Of a stretch of DNA of 64,000 bases, positions 1-13,073 are shown piece by piece (within the stretch, counting starts at the first letter, position 1; each line of letters opens with the position of its first letter). Location: positions 1,147,575 through 1,211,574 of the forward strand of contig NW_006763148.1 in assembly GCF_000264905.1 (NCBI RefSeq), given 5' to 3'. Under the pieces are notes generated by a model. That model was not told where the DNA came from, did no database searches, and saw nothing but the letters and a program-made list of their open reading frames with translations. Source of the stretch: Stereum hirsutum FP-91666 SS1 (taxonomy: Eukaryota > Basidiomycota > Agaricomycetes > Russulales > Stereaceae). The position numbers and the translations under genes are program-made.

Positions 1-3000
1 ATCCGTCGTGCTCGTCGCCGCATCCTGCCTGTACATAGACACAGGTGCACGCGCCAGGTGAGAGGACGAAGACGCCGCCTTGTGCGAGGACGAAGACGCC
101 AGGGGAGAGGAGGAAGAAGAAGCCTTGTGCACGGCGTTGGAAGACGAAGAGGCCTTGTGTGCGGCGTTGGAAGACGACGAGGATGCGTCGACGCCGGGGC
201 CGGGGCGTTCGGGAATGGGACCGAGGGCTTGTTGGGACTTCGGTTTGCGGGGTCGTTGGCGCGGTGGAGGTGTGAAGACTGCGCCGTTAGGATCCGAATA
301 AAGTTGTCGGGGGAGCTCGGTCAATTCCCAAGGAACACCGGACATGACTGCGAAAACAAATCCACATTATCAGCAAAAACGCTCCTCGACCAAACGTAAC
401 GAAGCAAGGAAGGGATGAAGTACTCACTCTTCACATTCGGAGGCGGCCTGCCCACCCGTCCATTCGGCTGCCCGCCCTTCCCATTCCTCCAATTCTGCGA
501 CGACGCACTACTCACACTCGTCGCATTCGTCGCCACGCTCCTCACGCTCTGATTGCTATACCTCGTAAACGCCGAAGTGCTCGTATTCGTGCTCGACATC
601 GAGCTCCGCCAATTACTCTTACTGCTCGCGATCGAGCTCGCGCTCGATGCCAGCGGCTTTCCGTTCCGCGTACTCGTCGGTGATGCGCCTCGCCGGCTGT
701 CCACGCCCGTCGCCCACTGCTCGATGCTGTGGTTGTGACTGTTGTGGTGGTTCGGATCGGCGGCGCTCTCGTTCGAGCTTTCTTGACGGTGGTGAACGGC
801 GGCAGGCGACGGCGAGTGAGCGGCCTGGGTGCGTGGCCACGTCCCGCTGAGTGTCGAATGAGCGCCACTATAAACCGCAGGAGGAGCGAGAGCGGCCTTC
901 GGCTGTCGTCCACGTCCCCAGCTACCACCGTTGTCCTCCGAGGGATTGCCAACATCCTTGGGCGTAGCGGCGGTCGCAGGATTGAGGCCCATGATCAGCC
1001 CCGTCACGTTCGCCGCCGTCGACGACATCTGCCTCGACGCCGACCCGTCTGAACGCGTCGAAATCGACTCCGCGCCGAGCGATACCGCAGACGCACCGAG
1101 GGCCCTATCGGTCGTGGTGGAAGCGGACGAACTGGACGTCTTCCCGAACCCGAGCTTCCACTTCGACGCCTTCTTCGTCACGATCGGCTGCACGACGTCT
1201 GGCAGCTTGGGAGCGGGCGCGTCGGACACGGGCGACCTGACCGACGAGAGACTGGGCGAGTTGAGCGACGCCGTCGCCGCGCCCTTGGACGCACGACTGA
1301 GTTCGCGAGCGAGGCTCTGCGAGGCCGAGGCGAGGATGTCCGCGGTGAAATCACGGTCGGACGTGGACGTCTGGACGACGCCGCCTTTGCCCTTGCGCGC
1401 CCCGCGCTTCCGGCGTTTGGTGGTCGAAGTCGCGCGTGACTCTGAGCGTTCGTCGGGCTCTTCTGCTTCGTGGCACATCGAGAGCTCGGTGGCTTCCATC
1501 TCGAATGCGGGGCCGAGGGAGGGTGCACGGGAGAGGCCACGCGAGAGAGGGACGCTTGCGCCGTGGAACGAAGCTTGTCTCGAAGACGGACGACGCGAAG
1601 GCGGGACGGAAGAGAGAGGATGTCCAGTGATGATGGACGTCGTGGATGACACGCGACTGTGCGTTGGCTTGGAGGGTGAGGATTGCCCGAGCAAGGCGGG
1701 AAGGTCCTTGGCCCAAAGGCCGAATTCGCGAGCAGAGACCCGCTGCGAGTCATCGGTGGAGTCGTGAAGAATACAGAAAACCTTATCGGCGAGGTAATGA
1801 GCGACGGCGTGCGACATGCCCGCGAACCTCGCCAGGAAGAAGTTCACGGGCGACTGGCGAAAAAGACTGAAAGAAGAGCAGCCCTCGTGTGCGGTGTCCG
1901 TCCACGGATTGTAGTGGTAAAGCCTGATAAGGTTTAGAGTCAACGATCGAAAAGGAAAGCTACTACGCCAGCTGACGGATCACCACGTACATGTTGATCA
2001 AGACGATGCCCAATGACCACACGTCCGCGGCACGGGGCTTGTACGTTGGGGCAACATTGTTTCTGCATTCTGCGGATAGGCAAAACGGAAGGTCAAAAGG
2101 AGTTAAGATAAGAAGCACGCGAAGAAGAAGGCCTACCGTAGCTCATGTACGGAGCGCTACCACAGTCCATGTCGGCGGAATCGACGTCGGTGGTGGATAA
2201 GCCAAAGTCGCTAAGTTTGACTATGACCTTGCGTTCCCGAGAACCATCGGCGTTGGTCGTCCAGCCGTCGGTGACGATGAAGTTTTCAGGCTTGATGTCG
2301 CGGTGGAAGACGGAGGCGTCGTGGCAGACGGCGACGGCCTCGCACATCTGAGAGAACATGGAGGCGATAAGACGGAGACGGGTGTGTGAGAGAAGTTGAG
2401 CGGGATGGAGAGACGAGAGCAGCCCAGGCGTGGGCGGCGTGCGACCGGTGGAAGAATTAGAGTCATCGGAAGACGGATCGAGATCGTAGTGGTCGCGAGC
2501 CTGTTCAAGAAAGTAAAATAGGTCCTCGCCTGGGACATACTCGAGCAAGAGAAGCAAATAAGAGGAGGTTTCGAGAGTGCGATAGAGCGTTACAATGTTT
2601 GGATGAGTAGGGAGCGACTGGTGGATGGTGGCCTGATGATGGGGAGTGTGTGTGTGAGCGTCAGAAATAGAGAGAGAAGGCACGAAAGAGAGATAACGAA
2701 CCTCGACCATCTGCGCGGCCAGGGCGTCCTCGTCGAGGTTCGCTTTGGAAAGCAGCTTGATAGCGAAATCGCGGCCATACTCGACAGACGGCCTTGGGCT
2801 GAATTCCTCGTCGAGATCGAGACGGCCACCGATGATGTGGCCGGCGTCGGAGGACGGGGGGGAACGGGAGAGGACCTGGCGGACGAGATAGACGACGGCG
2901 TAAGAGCCGGTGCCGAGCTTCTTGACGACCTCAAACTCGCGAGCGGGCTCCTCGTGGTCGAGCGGAGACGGCTGAGCATGTGCGTCGATGGGGAGCCTGC

Positions 3001-3457
3001 GGAGGGGCTCGCCCTGGAGATCGATGCCCTCGCCTACGACATCGCCCTTTGTGAGGATGTCAGCGACGGCGGAGGACGAGTCTGAGCGCCTGCTCGACCT
3101 GTTGTCCTCGGAGGGGGCGATGTCGATGACGGAGGACGAGGGCGGCTGCTGGAGGGGCGGGAAGTAAGAGGGGCGGGGATGGTGAGTTGTGTGAGCGAAG
3201 CTGGGGGTGGGGAGGGGCGAGCCGGCAAAGGAAGAAGTTACAGAAAGAGGCAGGTGGAGAGAAGAGGAAGGGGGAGCAAGAGCGGTCGGGAGTCCCTCGA
3301 CAGGACGCTTGTTGGACAAAGCAGAGGGGGACGTGAATGGCCTGCGGGATGAGGGAGGCTTGTTGGGGTCATTAGAGCGAAACTTGGAGGAAGTCGAGGA
3401 CTGTTTCTTGTTGCCGGAAAAGTCGAGGGGGGGCGGGTGTACGGTGTACTGCAACAT
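1..3457 (-). CDS. ran1: Ran1/Pat1-like Ser/Thr protein kinase, 3' end cut by window edge
   Basis: This protein kinase resembles fission yeast Ran1/Pat1, a regulator of the switch between growth and meiosis. Five exons join in frame: 3457-2702, 2632-2137, 2069-1991, 1923-428 and 347 to the edge, about 1058 codons so far. The N-terminal ~170 residues are Ser/Pro-rich. The kinase domain then shows a glycine loop (GTGSYAVVY), the lysine in FAIKLL, the catalytic loop HRDIKPENFIV, DFG, and the APE-region equivalent ECRNNVAPTYKPRAADVWS, which spans a splice junction and is typical of Ran1 kinases. A long low-complexity Ser-rich tail follows, and the last exon carries GVPWELTELPRQLY plus Ser-rich tandem repeats. 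The 69-nt intron at 2633-2701 has no stop and keeps frame, so an open-frame search would miss it. The start ATG at 3457 is the first in frame. Family membership is secure; orthology to Ran1 is inferred from remembered motifs. Confidence 0.88.
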
Positions 3458-4022
3458 TAGCCAGAGAGAGACTTGAGATATCGGCCTGTGCTCAGCGAAG
3501 AGGTGGACGGGGGACAGACAAGGACCGGCTCAAAGTCTGGTAGGGGGGCGGAATGGCATGCAGCAGGGGGGACCCCGTCGAGAGCGACGACGGCGCAGGG
3601 CTTGCGAGGGGGGCGGACGATGTGGTGGAGGAGAAAGCCTGAGAAGAGGAGTCGATTGCCGCCTGCACTTTCGCTACGAGACTGGCGGGGCTTGAAATTC
3701 ACGGCGGAGTCACATGTGCCGCTGTCAGTATCGCAGACGGTCGGACCGCACGAAAGCGACTCACACAATCAGGACCTTATTCTCGCACACCAGCGATGCG
3801 GTGGCTGCAGGCTGTAGGGCAGGACGAGGCGGGAAAGGGGGGAGAGGAAGGGACGGTGGTGGATGGATGGGAAGATAAAGTAGGAGTTGGATGCGCAGGC
3901 ACCATGTGCAGCCCTCGCCCACGTCCACGCGCACAGGTTTCGGATAGTCTTCCCTTCTGTCCTCCATTCTCCGACATACTCGCGTGCAACCCACAGCCCG
4001 GGCCAGACCGTCTACGCTACCA
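3458..4022. other. Intergenic, kinase 5' side / UTP6 3' side
   Basis: This stretch of 565 bp lies between the kinase start and the UTP6 stop. It presumably holds the kinase promoter and leader and the UTP6 3' UTR. The part near 3800-4020 is purine-rich then C-rich on the + strand. I see no coding region with splice support, no RNA gene and no clear regulatory motif. Confidence 0.5.
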
Positions 4023-6985
4023 TCAATCAACCACCGACGCCCACCACGAACACACCCGCCTCTTATCCGCTCCCCTCACCCGCATAACCGCCGTCTTCGC
4101 CTCCCGCCCCCGCCTCTGTGCGAGCAGCCACCCCGCCCACGCCATCGTCGCCTCGCCCTCCGCCTGCCCCCGCCACCGTTCATACACCTCCTCCAGCACC
4201 CGCCCCGTGCCACCCGCCGCCGCCGCCGCCGTCTCCGCCCCAAACACGGCAGCCCACACCCTCCCCGACGGCAAGTACCGCTCCCCAATGTGGCGCACAT
4301 CCGATATCCGCTCTCCCTCCTCATGACCGCCTGCCCAGATCACGGCCACGTACCGCACCAGCAGCTCTTCATGGACCGCCATCAGCCTCGAGTCCCCCAT
4401 GCTTTCCCTCACCAGTTCCTGTAATAATAAAACATGTACACTCGTCAGCCAACTTCTCCCGAAACGCCGATCCGCATCAAAGATAGATCCACCTCCAACG
4501 TCTCTCTTCCACATCCCTCCAATCCCCACACCCAAACGTCCATCGTCCCCTCTCCCCGAACTTCCCTCCTCGCTTGCGCCCATGCCCCTCGCACCTCTTC
4601 CTCCCGTCCACACCTCCGCTCCGCCTCGAGTCTCGCGAGCCACACGCATGCTGTCGTGCGACTTCTCGCGCTGTACTTCCTCGCATGTCGCAACACTTTC
4701 TCTCGTGATGCGATCGCCCCTGTCTCTGTTGTTTCGGATTGTGTGATCAGTAGCAGCTCCAGCTCGATGTGCGCCGCTTGCAGCGCGGGTGAATCATGTG
4801 TCCGTGCTAGCAGCTGGACGTGGCTCAGTAGATACGATTTCTGCAACCAAAAATAATAGTCAGTTCACTACTAGAGATACGCCACGCGCAAAGCAGAATA
4901 GACGCGACACGAGCTCCACAGATAGACTCGACACGCTCCACAGCATTCACGGACGCAAATCCTCGCCCACGCCCACGCCTTTGCCGTTCCGTCCCTTTCA
5001 TTATTCATTTGCTCATAATTAATGAACGCAACGACGTGATGGCACGGGTGCGATCAGAGCAACGCAACCAACACGCCCCGCAGCCAAGTTCGCAACCCAA
5101 ACTTAGCTAGGAAAGAAAGGAAACTCACGAGATTCGCGTCGATCCCCCGCGCACACCATTCTTTCACGAAACTCGCATAGACGCGAGACATTGCCTTTTT
5201 TTGTGCCTCCTTCCCTTGAGACGAGTGCACCTCTTTGACGGCCCTGACCAATTCATCGTTCGCTGAGCGCAGCGCATCGACGAACCCGGGCTCATGTATC
5301 CCTCTTCCGCTTCCTTCGTCTCCTTTCTGCGCATCCGCATCCATCGTGGTGGCCCTGGTTGCATCCTCCCGTGCGGCCCTTGCATCCACGAATGTCGTGG
5401 TCCTGGTTGCATCCGCATCCGTCCTGGTTTGCGTGGTTGCGTGTGTAACATACGGCATCAACCCCCGCATAGCCCACATCTTCACCCCCTCCGCATCACG
5501 CGGTAACGTCGCACGCAATACGCCATACAGATGATCCAGGAGGGAGGCACGGAGGGAGGCGGGGGAGGGGTAGGAAGATATGAGGGATTGGAGGGAGGTG
5601 AAGAGGGGGAGGGTTGGGAGGGCTGTTTGGGTATTCGTGGGGTGTTAAGTGAGAGAAAACGGGATGGGTGGATGGGTGGATGGGATGCTACGAACCTTGG
5701 GCGGCGCTGGAGATGACTGATTTTATGATTTGGCCGTTCATGATCGCCCGACGCGCTTCTTCGCCTTCTTCTTCCTCATCCTCTTTCTCAACTTCGAGCA
5801 CCATCTCGTCCTTCTCCTTCTCCTCTCCATCCACATCCACATCCATCCCCTCCTCCCCCTTCCCCTCCTTCCCTTTCCTCTCTCCCTCCTCTTCCCTCCC
5901 TGTGCCTTCCCCCTCACCTCCACCTCCACCCCCAACTCGAATCCCCAAAACCCCCCACCTCCTCCTCATCCCCTCCACAAACCCCATCTCCATCCTCACA
6001 TACTCCCTCCACATCTCCACGCTCTCCCCGTTCAGCCGGATCCCGCGCTGCAGGAGCGTGCGTGCGGCGGAGGGGGAGAGGGAGGAGAGTTCGTGGGAGG
6101 CGGCGAGGATGTAGAGGGGGGGGTGGGTTGGGTGGAGTTGGAGGGCTCTGTTGATGATTCACGCGTAGCAGGTTCAGTTTCAGTTGGAGCAACAGTTTTG
6201 GTAACAGAGTGGGTGTGTGGAAGAAGTGTAGACTACAAACATACCTAGCCGTAATCCTCCCAACCAACGCCCTCGCGCCCTCCCTCTTCGCCAGCTGTAT
6301 GTATTGCACCCACAATCCCACGTCCGCTTGGAACTTCTTAAGTGCTCGTTCGAAGATGTGGAATTGACGGCGGACGAGGGCGTAGTCTGAGATTGAGGGG
6401 GGCGAGGGGGGGAGGTCTGGGGCACAATTGTTTCAACGGTCAACTCAACATTGCCGGGTGAACAAGAAAGGAGGAGGACGAGGAAGAAGGAGGACGAGGA
6501 AGAGGGAGGACGAGGGGGAAAGGAGATGGGGATGGGGAAGGGAAGAAAACGCACTCAACCGCTCAACCCGTTTCTTACGCAACGCCTCAAGACCCATCTC
6601 ATACGCCGCATAACGCACATAATCCCCTTTGCGCGCCACACGTCTCACGAGCGCCGTCTCGAACGCGGTCCGTTTCTTCAGGATCTGTTTGATTTCTTTC
6701 TGGCGCGGTGGGAGGGGTGGGGGTTTTCGTGGTATATGAGATATGAGATATAGGGTGGACGGTGGGATGGGATGGGTGGAGGAGAAGGAGAGGAAGGGGA
6801 GGGGAGGAGGGAGGGAGAGGAGGGAGAGGAGGCATACTTGTGTGAAGAGACCTTTTTCGGATAGGTCTTTCAGCTCGGCGAGCATCTACATGTGTGGTAT
6901 TTTCTTTTTAGGACGGCTCGGGTTTGGTTTGCGAGACTGGGTCAACGCGACGTACCTGCTCCTGCTGGAACTGGACCTTCTCCAT
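4023..6985 (-). CDS. UTP6: U3 snoRNP-associated protein UTP6 (HAT repeats)
   Basis: UTP6 is a subunit of the small-subunit processome, which binds U3 snoRNA and helps cleave pre-18S rRNA in the nucleolus. Eight exons fit in frame: 6985-6956, 6885-6838, 6699-6555, 6416-6245, 6147-5696, 5622-5129, 4840-4493 and 4418-4023, giving 694 aa. The N-terminus is diagnostic: MEKVQFQQEQ, then LKDLSEKGLFTQKEIKQIL, then FETALVRRVARKGDYVRYAA and EMGLEALRKKRVERL. HAT-type helices follow (HIFERALKKF, VGLWVQYIQLAKREG). An unusually acidic, Gly/Glu/Lys-rich insert lies in exon 5, and Ala/Glu/Arg-rich helices form the C-terminus. The intron at 4841-5128 is 288 nt, much longer than the other six. The donor after exon 7 (GTGGAT) is weak, so that junction is the least certain. 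The gene is divergent from the gene at 7280. Confidence 0.92.
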
Positions 6986-7279
6986 GGTGGTATGCGACTA
7001 GTAGTACAAAAACAACCAAAAAAGCAAGGAGTTGAAAGGTCAGAGTGAGTGGCCAGGCCACAAATTTTGTTTGCGGCGTATGTAGTGGTTTTAATTTCGA
7101 AGGATGGATGTGGAACCGGACCGCCTCGCCGTTCTTCGACGTGACGGATAGCGGAGTACCAAATCGAGCCAACCGAGTCCCGACGATTCGCTCAACCGCC
7201 TGCACAGCAAAAACCATAACTCACACCTCTCTCTCATCAAACTCTCACTCCGTTGAAGGAAAGGAACGGCCAGGAAAAC

Positions 7280-9098
7280 ATGCCTCCAAAATCCCACAGA
7301 CCAGGTCTCCCCCGCACGCATTCCCGCACGTCTTCGACGGGCTCTTCGTCTAGAGCGGGGGCGTTCGGTAATCTACAGTTGACGCAGAAGGAGCCGGGGC
7401 CGAGCAACAATGTGAATGCGAATGGGAATTTGAACGGTGGTGGCAAGGTTGATAAAGCAAGACGGAATGGCCATGCTCATGCTCATGATGTGCGTTGTTT
7501 TTTGGTTTTTGGTTTTTGGTTTTTGCTTGTGTGTTTGGATGTATACCCCCTTTTTCGGCTGCCTCGTTCTGTGGTTGATCCACCTGATCAACCGTTCATC
7601 TCGCACGCTTTTCATCGACATGCCTGGTCTCGTGTCGAGCTCTCACTGATCCGCTCTTTTCATTTTCATGGTGTATGATATATAGGCAAGCGTAGTCCAT
7701 CTCAGAACCTCGAACAGTGCCCAGCGCATCCACTCCCGCGAGCACATCGCCAACGCCCCTCCCAAACGCGCGCCCCTCGCCGCCCACCTCCACACCATCA
7801 CCACCAACAACACCACCAACAACACTACTAATGCCCATGGACGTCCGCCCACCAACGGGAGACACAAAGCCGGCTTCACACTCGCCAGCACCGGTTCCGC
7901 GAGCGACGATGACGACGCGTGGGTATCGAGCGAAAGCGGCGCTGCGACGCCTGATCGGAATGCTAGCGCCGGTTCGGATGGTGAAGAGGAAGATGATGAT
8001 GAGGAGGAGGAGGATGATGAGCAGGTCACGACGCCGCTTGAGAGGAGTAGGCGGAATGCTGCGATGATGAATGATGCGATTAATGAGAAGGTGCCGGGGA
8101 CACCGAGAGGCGTGGGGTCACCACCAACGCCTACGACTGAGCGCGGAGAACCTAGCGTTGTGTTTCCGAATACTACTGCAAATGTGGCTCCTATTCCTGA
8201 TCAACAACTCCTGCCCCCCCGTGAAGAGCCAGCTCGTCGCGTGTCGGATCTTCAGCAGAGGCCTCAACCGCCACAGTCATCCGAGCCAGACAGCAAGCCT
8301 ACGAATGGGAAGACTACCTCCTCTCCTCCGTCACCGCAGGTCCCAGATAACACGCGAGCCAACCGACATTCGTACCACGCCAGCACCCGACCGCCATTCA
8401 CGCGTGCTCCCTCGACACATTCCACACGCTCCGTGACGTCCGCCAAAGACCCACACGCACATCTCCGCCCCCATCCACTCATTCGCGGGCAGTCCTACGG
8501 GCACGCACATCTCGCACCCTTGACGATCACCTCCGACCCCGCTCGCGCACAGCTTTCAGCGTCTCCTTCGCCCCCACGGTCCCGCGTCGCTTCGGATTCT
8601 GTATCATCTTCGCCGACGAGTATCAAGACTTCGCGCGCTTCGCCTGTCGTTACGTCGCCCTCGAACAATCCCTACCGCCGCGACTCTGTCTCTTCCGCCA
8701 GATCAGTCGCGACGCTCCCCGTCCAACCTCTCACCTCCCTCGCTTCCGCCTCCTTCGAAACTTCGAACGGCGGCTCTTCTTCCTCCAATCGCCCCACACA
8801 CGACCGTACACGAACGCTTTCCACCCTCTCCACGTCCTCATCCATGACCGCGCTCTCCTCGCTCGCTCATATCCCCGGAACGGGCTCATCATCGAAACAC
8901 CATCAGCAGCAGTCGGCCCAGCAGTATGTGATTTCGCATTTCCCGAAACAGGGACGGGATGAGGGCCCGGAGTGGATACATCCGCTTTTGCCGGCACCGT
9001 ATATCGCGCCGCATGTGTCGTTGTTGGCATATCGGAATCCGATTGGGGATTCGTTTGAGACGGTGTCGAGGGCGAAGATGAGGGTGGGGAGGCGGTAG
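7280..9098 (+). CDS. Ser/Pro-rich low-complexity protein of unknown function
   Basis: Two exons, 7280-7489 and 7686-9098, join in frame to encode 540 aa. The start is the ATG beginning MPPKSHRPGL. The protein is mostly disordered, with Asn/Thr and His-rich tracts. A short ordered-looking block (residues about 125-150) reads KAGFTLAS then SDDDAWVSSESG and is followed by a run of about 15 acidic residues. The C-terminus has PEWIHPLLPAPYIAPH and ends SFETVSRAKMRVGRR. The WVSSESG block followed by an acidic stretch and the small basic tail recall fungal regulators of the Mks1/DUF3295 type, but that is a weak impression and no function is assigned. There are no membrane segments and no catalytic motif. 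It is transcribed divergently from UTP6 across a ~295-bp shared promoter region. Confidence 0.75.
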
Positions 9099-10989
9099 TG
9101 CGGTAGTGCGGTCTATTGAGGTGTGGGTGGTGTGATTTGCAAGTTTGTTTGTGCTTTGTGCTTTTATTTTCTACCGTTCTGCGTACATATTTGCTCCGGG
9201 CGACACCCCCCCCCCTCCATAAGCCCGTAATTTGGCTTCTTCCCTTCTGCACCTATCGCATCCATACAGTCCCGATTTTTCTTTCCTTTTTCTTTCTGCT
9301 CTCTCTCTCTATCCCGTCTACAATTGCCCTTTGCCGCACACATACTGCTCCGGACATCCATCCATTGTTCAAGTTTCATATCCATATGTTTGTTTGTTTG
9401 TTTGTTTCCCACTCTGTTGCACGCACACCATCCGTACATGCATGCCCATTGCCAGCTCAGCACCAGCGCTTCTTTATCATTATCGTTGCTTTTGCCCTTC
9501 TTCCTGCCCTGTTGCCTGCATCTTCTACGCTTTTCTTTTATCTTTTGTCGGTATCCCCGAATGTACTTCTATGCATGGTTGCCGCCAGCTTCTCGCTTTC
9601 TACTTCGAATATCGATCGATCGCGATGGACTTTCTTTCCTATTGTTTTTCCCAAGCGCACCGGTTCGTCAATGACTCCTCGTTCGTCGATACTGAGCACG
9701 TTGTGTCCATCTCAGACTCAAGATTACTCAAGAGTCAAGACTGCAAACTCGAAGGATCATTAACCTCAACATCAAACACCGAAAGATTCGGTAGGTTTGT
9801 TTTTGTTCGCAGACTTGGGGCGTGGTGACAGCGTGTCAACGGTCGGCTGGTCGATCAATATCGGGGAATTCACCGTCGTGAATGATCCATCTTACGCCAC
9901 CGTAACCGTGGCGTGGCGTATCGTGCCACCTTCGTCACATACTTGCGCCGGCCTCCGCTTGAAACGATTGACCACTCTAGCGTTGGTGGCATTTGCACCA
10001 ATTAGAATGCTTGACCGGTCGGTGATGCAGATACAGACAGATACGGATACCTTGGTCCTTGTGCCTGTGTCGTGTCGGGTTCACTACCATGTGCATCAGG
10101 ATTCAACTGGTGTCGTCTTCCTATCAACGGTCACGCCTATTCTCCGCCGATGTTTCATGCGGATTATACATACGCATGCTAGCTAATACTGTAGGTCGTC
10201 GCACATGGAACGAACGCATGACGAGCTCTGATGCTATCAGGCCGTAGACAACGCCACGATCATCACAGGGCATGTACTTCAACTGGTCGCTTCAACATGA
10301 TGCACACTGGCATTAACGGGTTCGGATCCTTGCCTAGTTCCTCCCGTACTTGTCTGATGCTGATCTTGATGAGGTTCAAAGCCACGATTGGCGAGGCAAG
10401 AGACAGCCAGGGGGTTGGCCGTCGACCGGTGCAGAGTGTGATTCAGAAAGATCACACGGAGCATAACTTATCGGTATACCGTAGTACTCGGACTCGATGG
10501 AGAGTTCTCCTTGGAGTTGCAGTGTAGCCTAGAGTAGATGCTGACTATGGACGATATTGCGACATTCGCCGCCTTCGAATGCTTATGCTTGGTACGAGTA
10601 CAACGACTGTCGGTCCCGGTCCTGAAGGAACCGGCGTAACAAGTTCACTATCTGTGGTATGTGTGTTTTTCCCCACAGCTCGTATGTTTTTAATTTGCCG
10701 TTCTTATCACCATCCCTTTGTCGTCCTTGACAGGAATAGGAACTGGACGTACACGTCTCTCAGGTTTGCAATAATGGTCAGTCCGAGGAGTCTAGAGAGT
10801 TAGACTTTGCCTCAAGTTTGTATCTCCTTAGTTCCTTCTCCTTCTGTTGTCCTTCACATGTTTCTTCTATCGACAGGTTATCGGTGAATGGTTTAATATC
10901 TGGTCTCGTGTCCTGCGAATATTATGGCCATCCTGAGCTACAATAGCTCCGTGTTCATCTCTCGTATCTCTCACCCACAATTATATGAC

Positions 10990-11030
10990 GCCAACTGGAG
11001 AGATACGGCTACCGACTCTCTCCAGTTGGC
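10990..11030. repeat. Perfect 14-bp inverted repeat, 13-nt loop
   Basis: The left arm GCCAACTGGAGAGA (10990-11003) is exactly complementary to TCTCTCCAGTTGGC (11017-11030). The loop is 13 nt. There is no poly-T run after the stem, so this is not a bacterial-style terminator. It stands alone in gene-poor DNA. Confidence 0.85.
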
Positions 11031-13034
11031 CGGAGAGGTACAAGGTTTGAACACTTGATATACGAGCCGTGGGTGCGCAGACGGACGACATTGTCCTAGC
11101 AGCAACGCATCCGAATCACGGTGCCGAGCACTGGCACCGGCATTGTATGATACATGCCTATTGGGAAAGAGTCGATGAAATCCTATGAAAGCCTCCTCAA
11201 TGCGATTCAGACTACTCTGACGTCGACATCCCGTACTCTCGGTCGTTCTATCTGTGACTGCTACACTCATATGGTTATAGGAGAGGTGTGGGGAGCATGC
11301 GTATATGCAGTGTCCTGCGGAGTCTTCTCGCAGTGACTGTGGCTGCTTGACCCCTGTGGACGATATGCTACTCAATTTAATGTTGATGATGGTAAAGCGC
11401 CTGTCGTATGGATGTCCATGTCGTCGAACTTCCTCAAGCATCGCCTTCTCCGACAAGGCCTGGCGTAGTATGGTCTATTATGTCGCCATGATCACTGGAA
11501 CTCGTCTGTTGATATCGATAGCATGCGCAGTGAGTATCTACACCACCTTCTGCGCCCTACGCAGCCTGCTGCCTGATCTGCCACGGCGTCACTTTATACA
11601 AATTTATAAGGTTCGTCGTCGACAACACGACCGCGTCTTCTTAGAATCGTGCTCCATCGAGTTAATCTTGACTTAGGGGCGTATCAAACCTTACGGACTA
11701 TCTAGCATCATGCTGTATCGATTCGGAGAGCACTTTGCCACGACATAGAAGTGTCCTAGAACGTAAAGTGTGCCGAAGCGGGATCCATTCATGGAAGGCG
11801 TGGCATCAGAGCATATGGCCCATGGCCACCTGTGTGAGAGCAACTGAGGAGGTTGTTGTCGTATGTTCGATGTTGCTTCTTTGGGCTCGGGACCTGCTAC
11901 GCTCAGGAGGTGGCATCCCTCAGTACTGATGCTCGCAGGGCGATGTAGGTTGCTGCAGCCGTTGAACGGCTCCACGTTCGCGTGTATGTGTGAGCGGTTG
12001 TGTGTCAGTGCTCTTATAGCCCGCGGGGCTCTTTCTTCCGTTCGATCTAGTCACGCAGGATGATTCCAGAATAATGGTGTATTATTGGACATTTGAATGG
12101 AGTGAAACAGCTGATGAGCTGGCGCCATGGTTCGAGAAATATTCTTCCTCTTGGCTGTATAGGAGGCTGGCTACACCGATCACAACCAGAAATCAGACAA
12201 ACCAAACACCGTTTCGTGCTATAGTATGGCTTTCAAGTTTCGTTCCGATGCTCGTTCCATGCAAGACTGGGCTGGAGTGTAATCCTTGGGATGAGATGCA
12301 CGAAAAACAATCCAGACTTCCTGTGTTCCGTGACAGTAGTTCTGAGAACAGAAGACGAAGCTACCTTCTACTTTCTACTAGCGGCCCGCTTGCGCTGGTT
12401 TAGATGTGGTGGAGCCTAGAGCAAGACTAAGAAAAAGACATAAAATAGCAAGCAGCCCATTGGAAGGGAATAGGTTCTTCGAACAATGTTCCAAGATGTG
12501 AAATTGAACGACGTGTGTCCGAGATCCAAAGACGCACTGTGCCAATCCTCAGCCGAGACAAGAAGGTCGGAAACCTTGTCGTGAATATGGCAAGTGAATC
12601 CTATTAGGTTGAAGCAATGCTCTCACCTCCCACCGTTTAAGGGTGCTGAGCGGTTTTAGGGCGCAGTTGGTCAATACAGTAGCTGTGTAGAACGGCGTAG
12701 AACCATGCGGTATGAGCATGACGATGGCCATCGTTGTGTTTGACTGCTTGGCTCTGTGAACGATGTGGCGAGACCGTGCTATGTTTCTTCATCCAGCATG
12801 CATGACCTCAGGAACAATCCCAGATGGACGAGGAAAGTGAACGGGTGTAATGCAAAACCCCGTGGATGAGAAGGGAGGGGTACCGCGGCCACAGGATTCC
12901 GAGGAAAGATGTGTAACTGCACCATTTCTACAATAAATTATCAACCGGTTAGCACAACTCTACTAGACTTCGTAAAATTTCTCGTCTATTGTTAATTATA
13001 ACTTACCTGCGTCGGACGCTCCTCATGGTCGTGG

Positions 13035-13073
13035 CCCTGGGAGTGCAAAGTTGCAAACCAAAGGCTCCCAGGG
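13035..13073. repeat. Nested inverted repeat upstream of GOT1
   Basis: CCCTGGGAG at 13035-13043 is complementary to CTCCCAGGG at 13065-13073. Inside the loop a second short inverted pair (TGCAA and TTGCA) can form. It lies about 470 bp upstream of the GOT1 start. Its role, if any, is unknown. Confidence 0.7.

Noticed and set aside
931..1767. 278-codon + strand frame over the kinase tail
   Set aside because: It is antisense to the kinase exon 1923-428, whose frame and splice sites are supported by family motifs. It reflects GC-rich codon structure.
4841..5128. Long UTP6 intron as a possible host of a snoRNA
   Set aside because: Ribosome-biogenesis genes often host snoRNAs, but I found no convincing C box (RTGATGA) paired with a D box, nor H/ACA boxes, on the sense strand.
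9116..9828. Two overlapping + strand frames of ~200 codons with hydrophobic, Cys/Ser-rich sequence
   Set aside because: The sequence is pyrimidine-rich, which makes Leu/Ser/Phe/Cys-rich open frames by composition. There is no motif or splice support; it is probably the 3' flank of the preceding gene.
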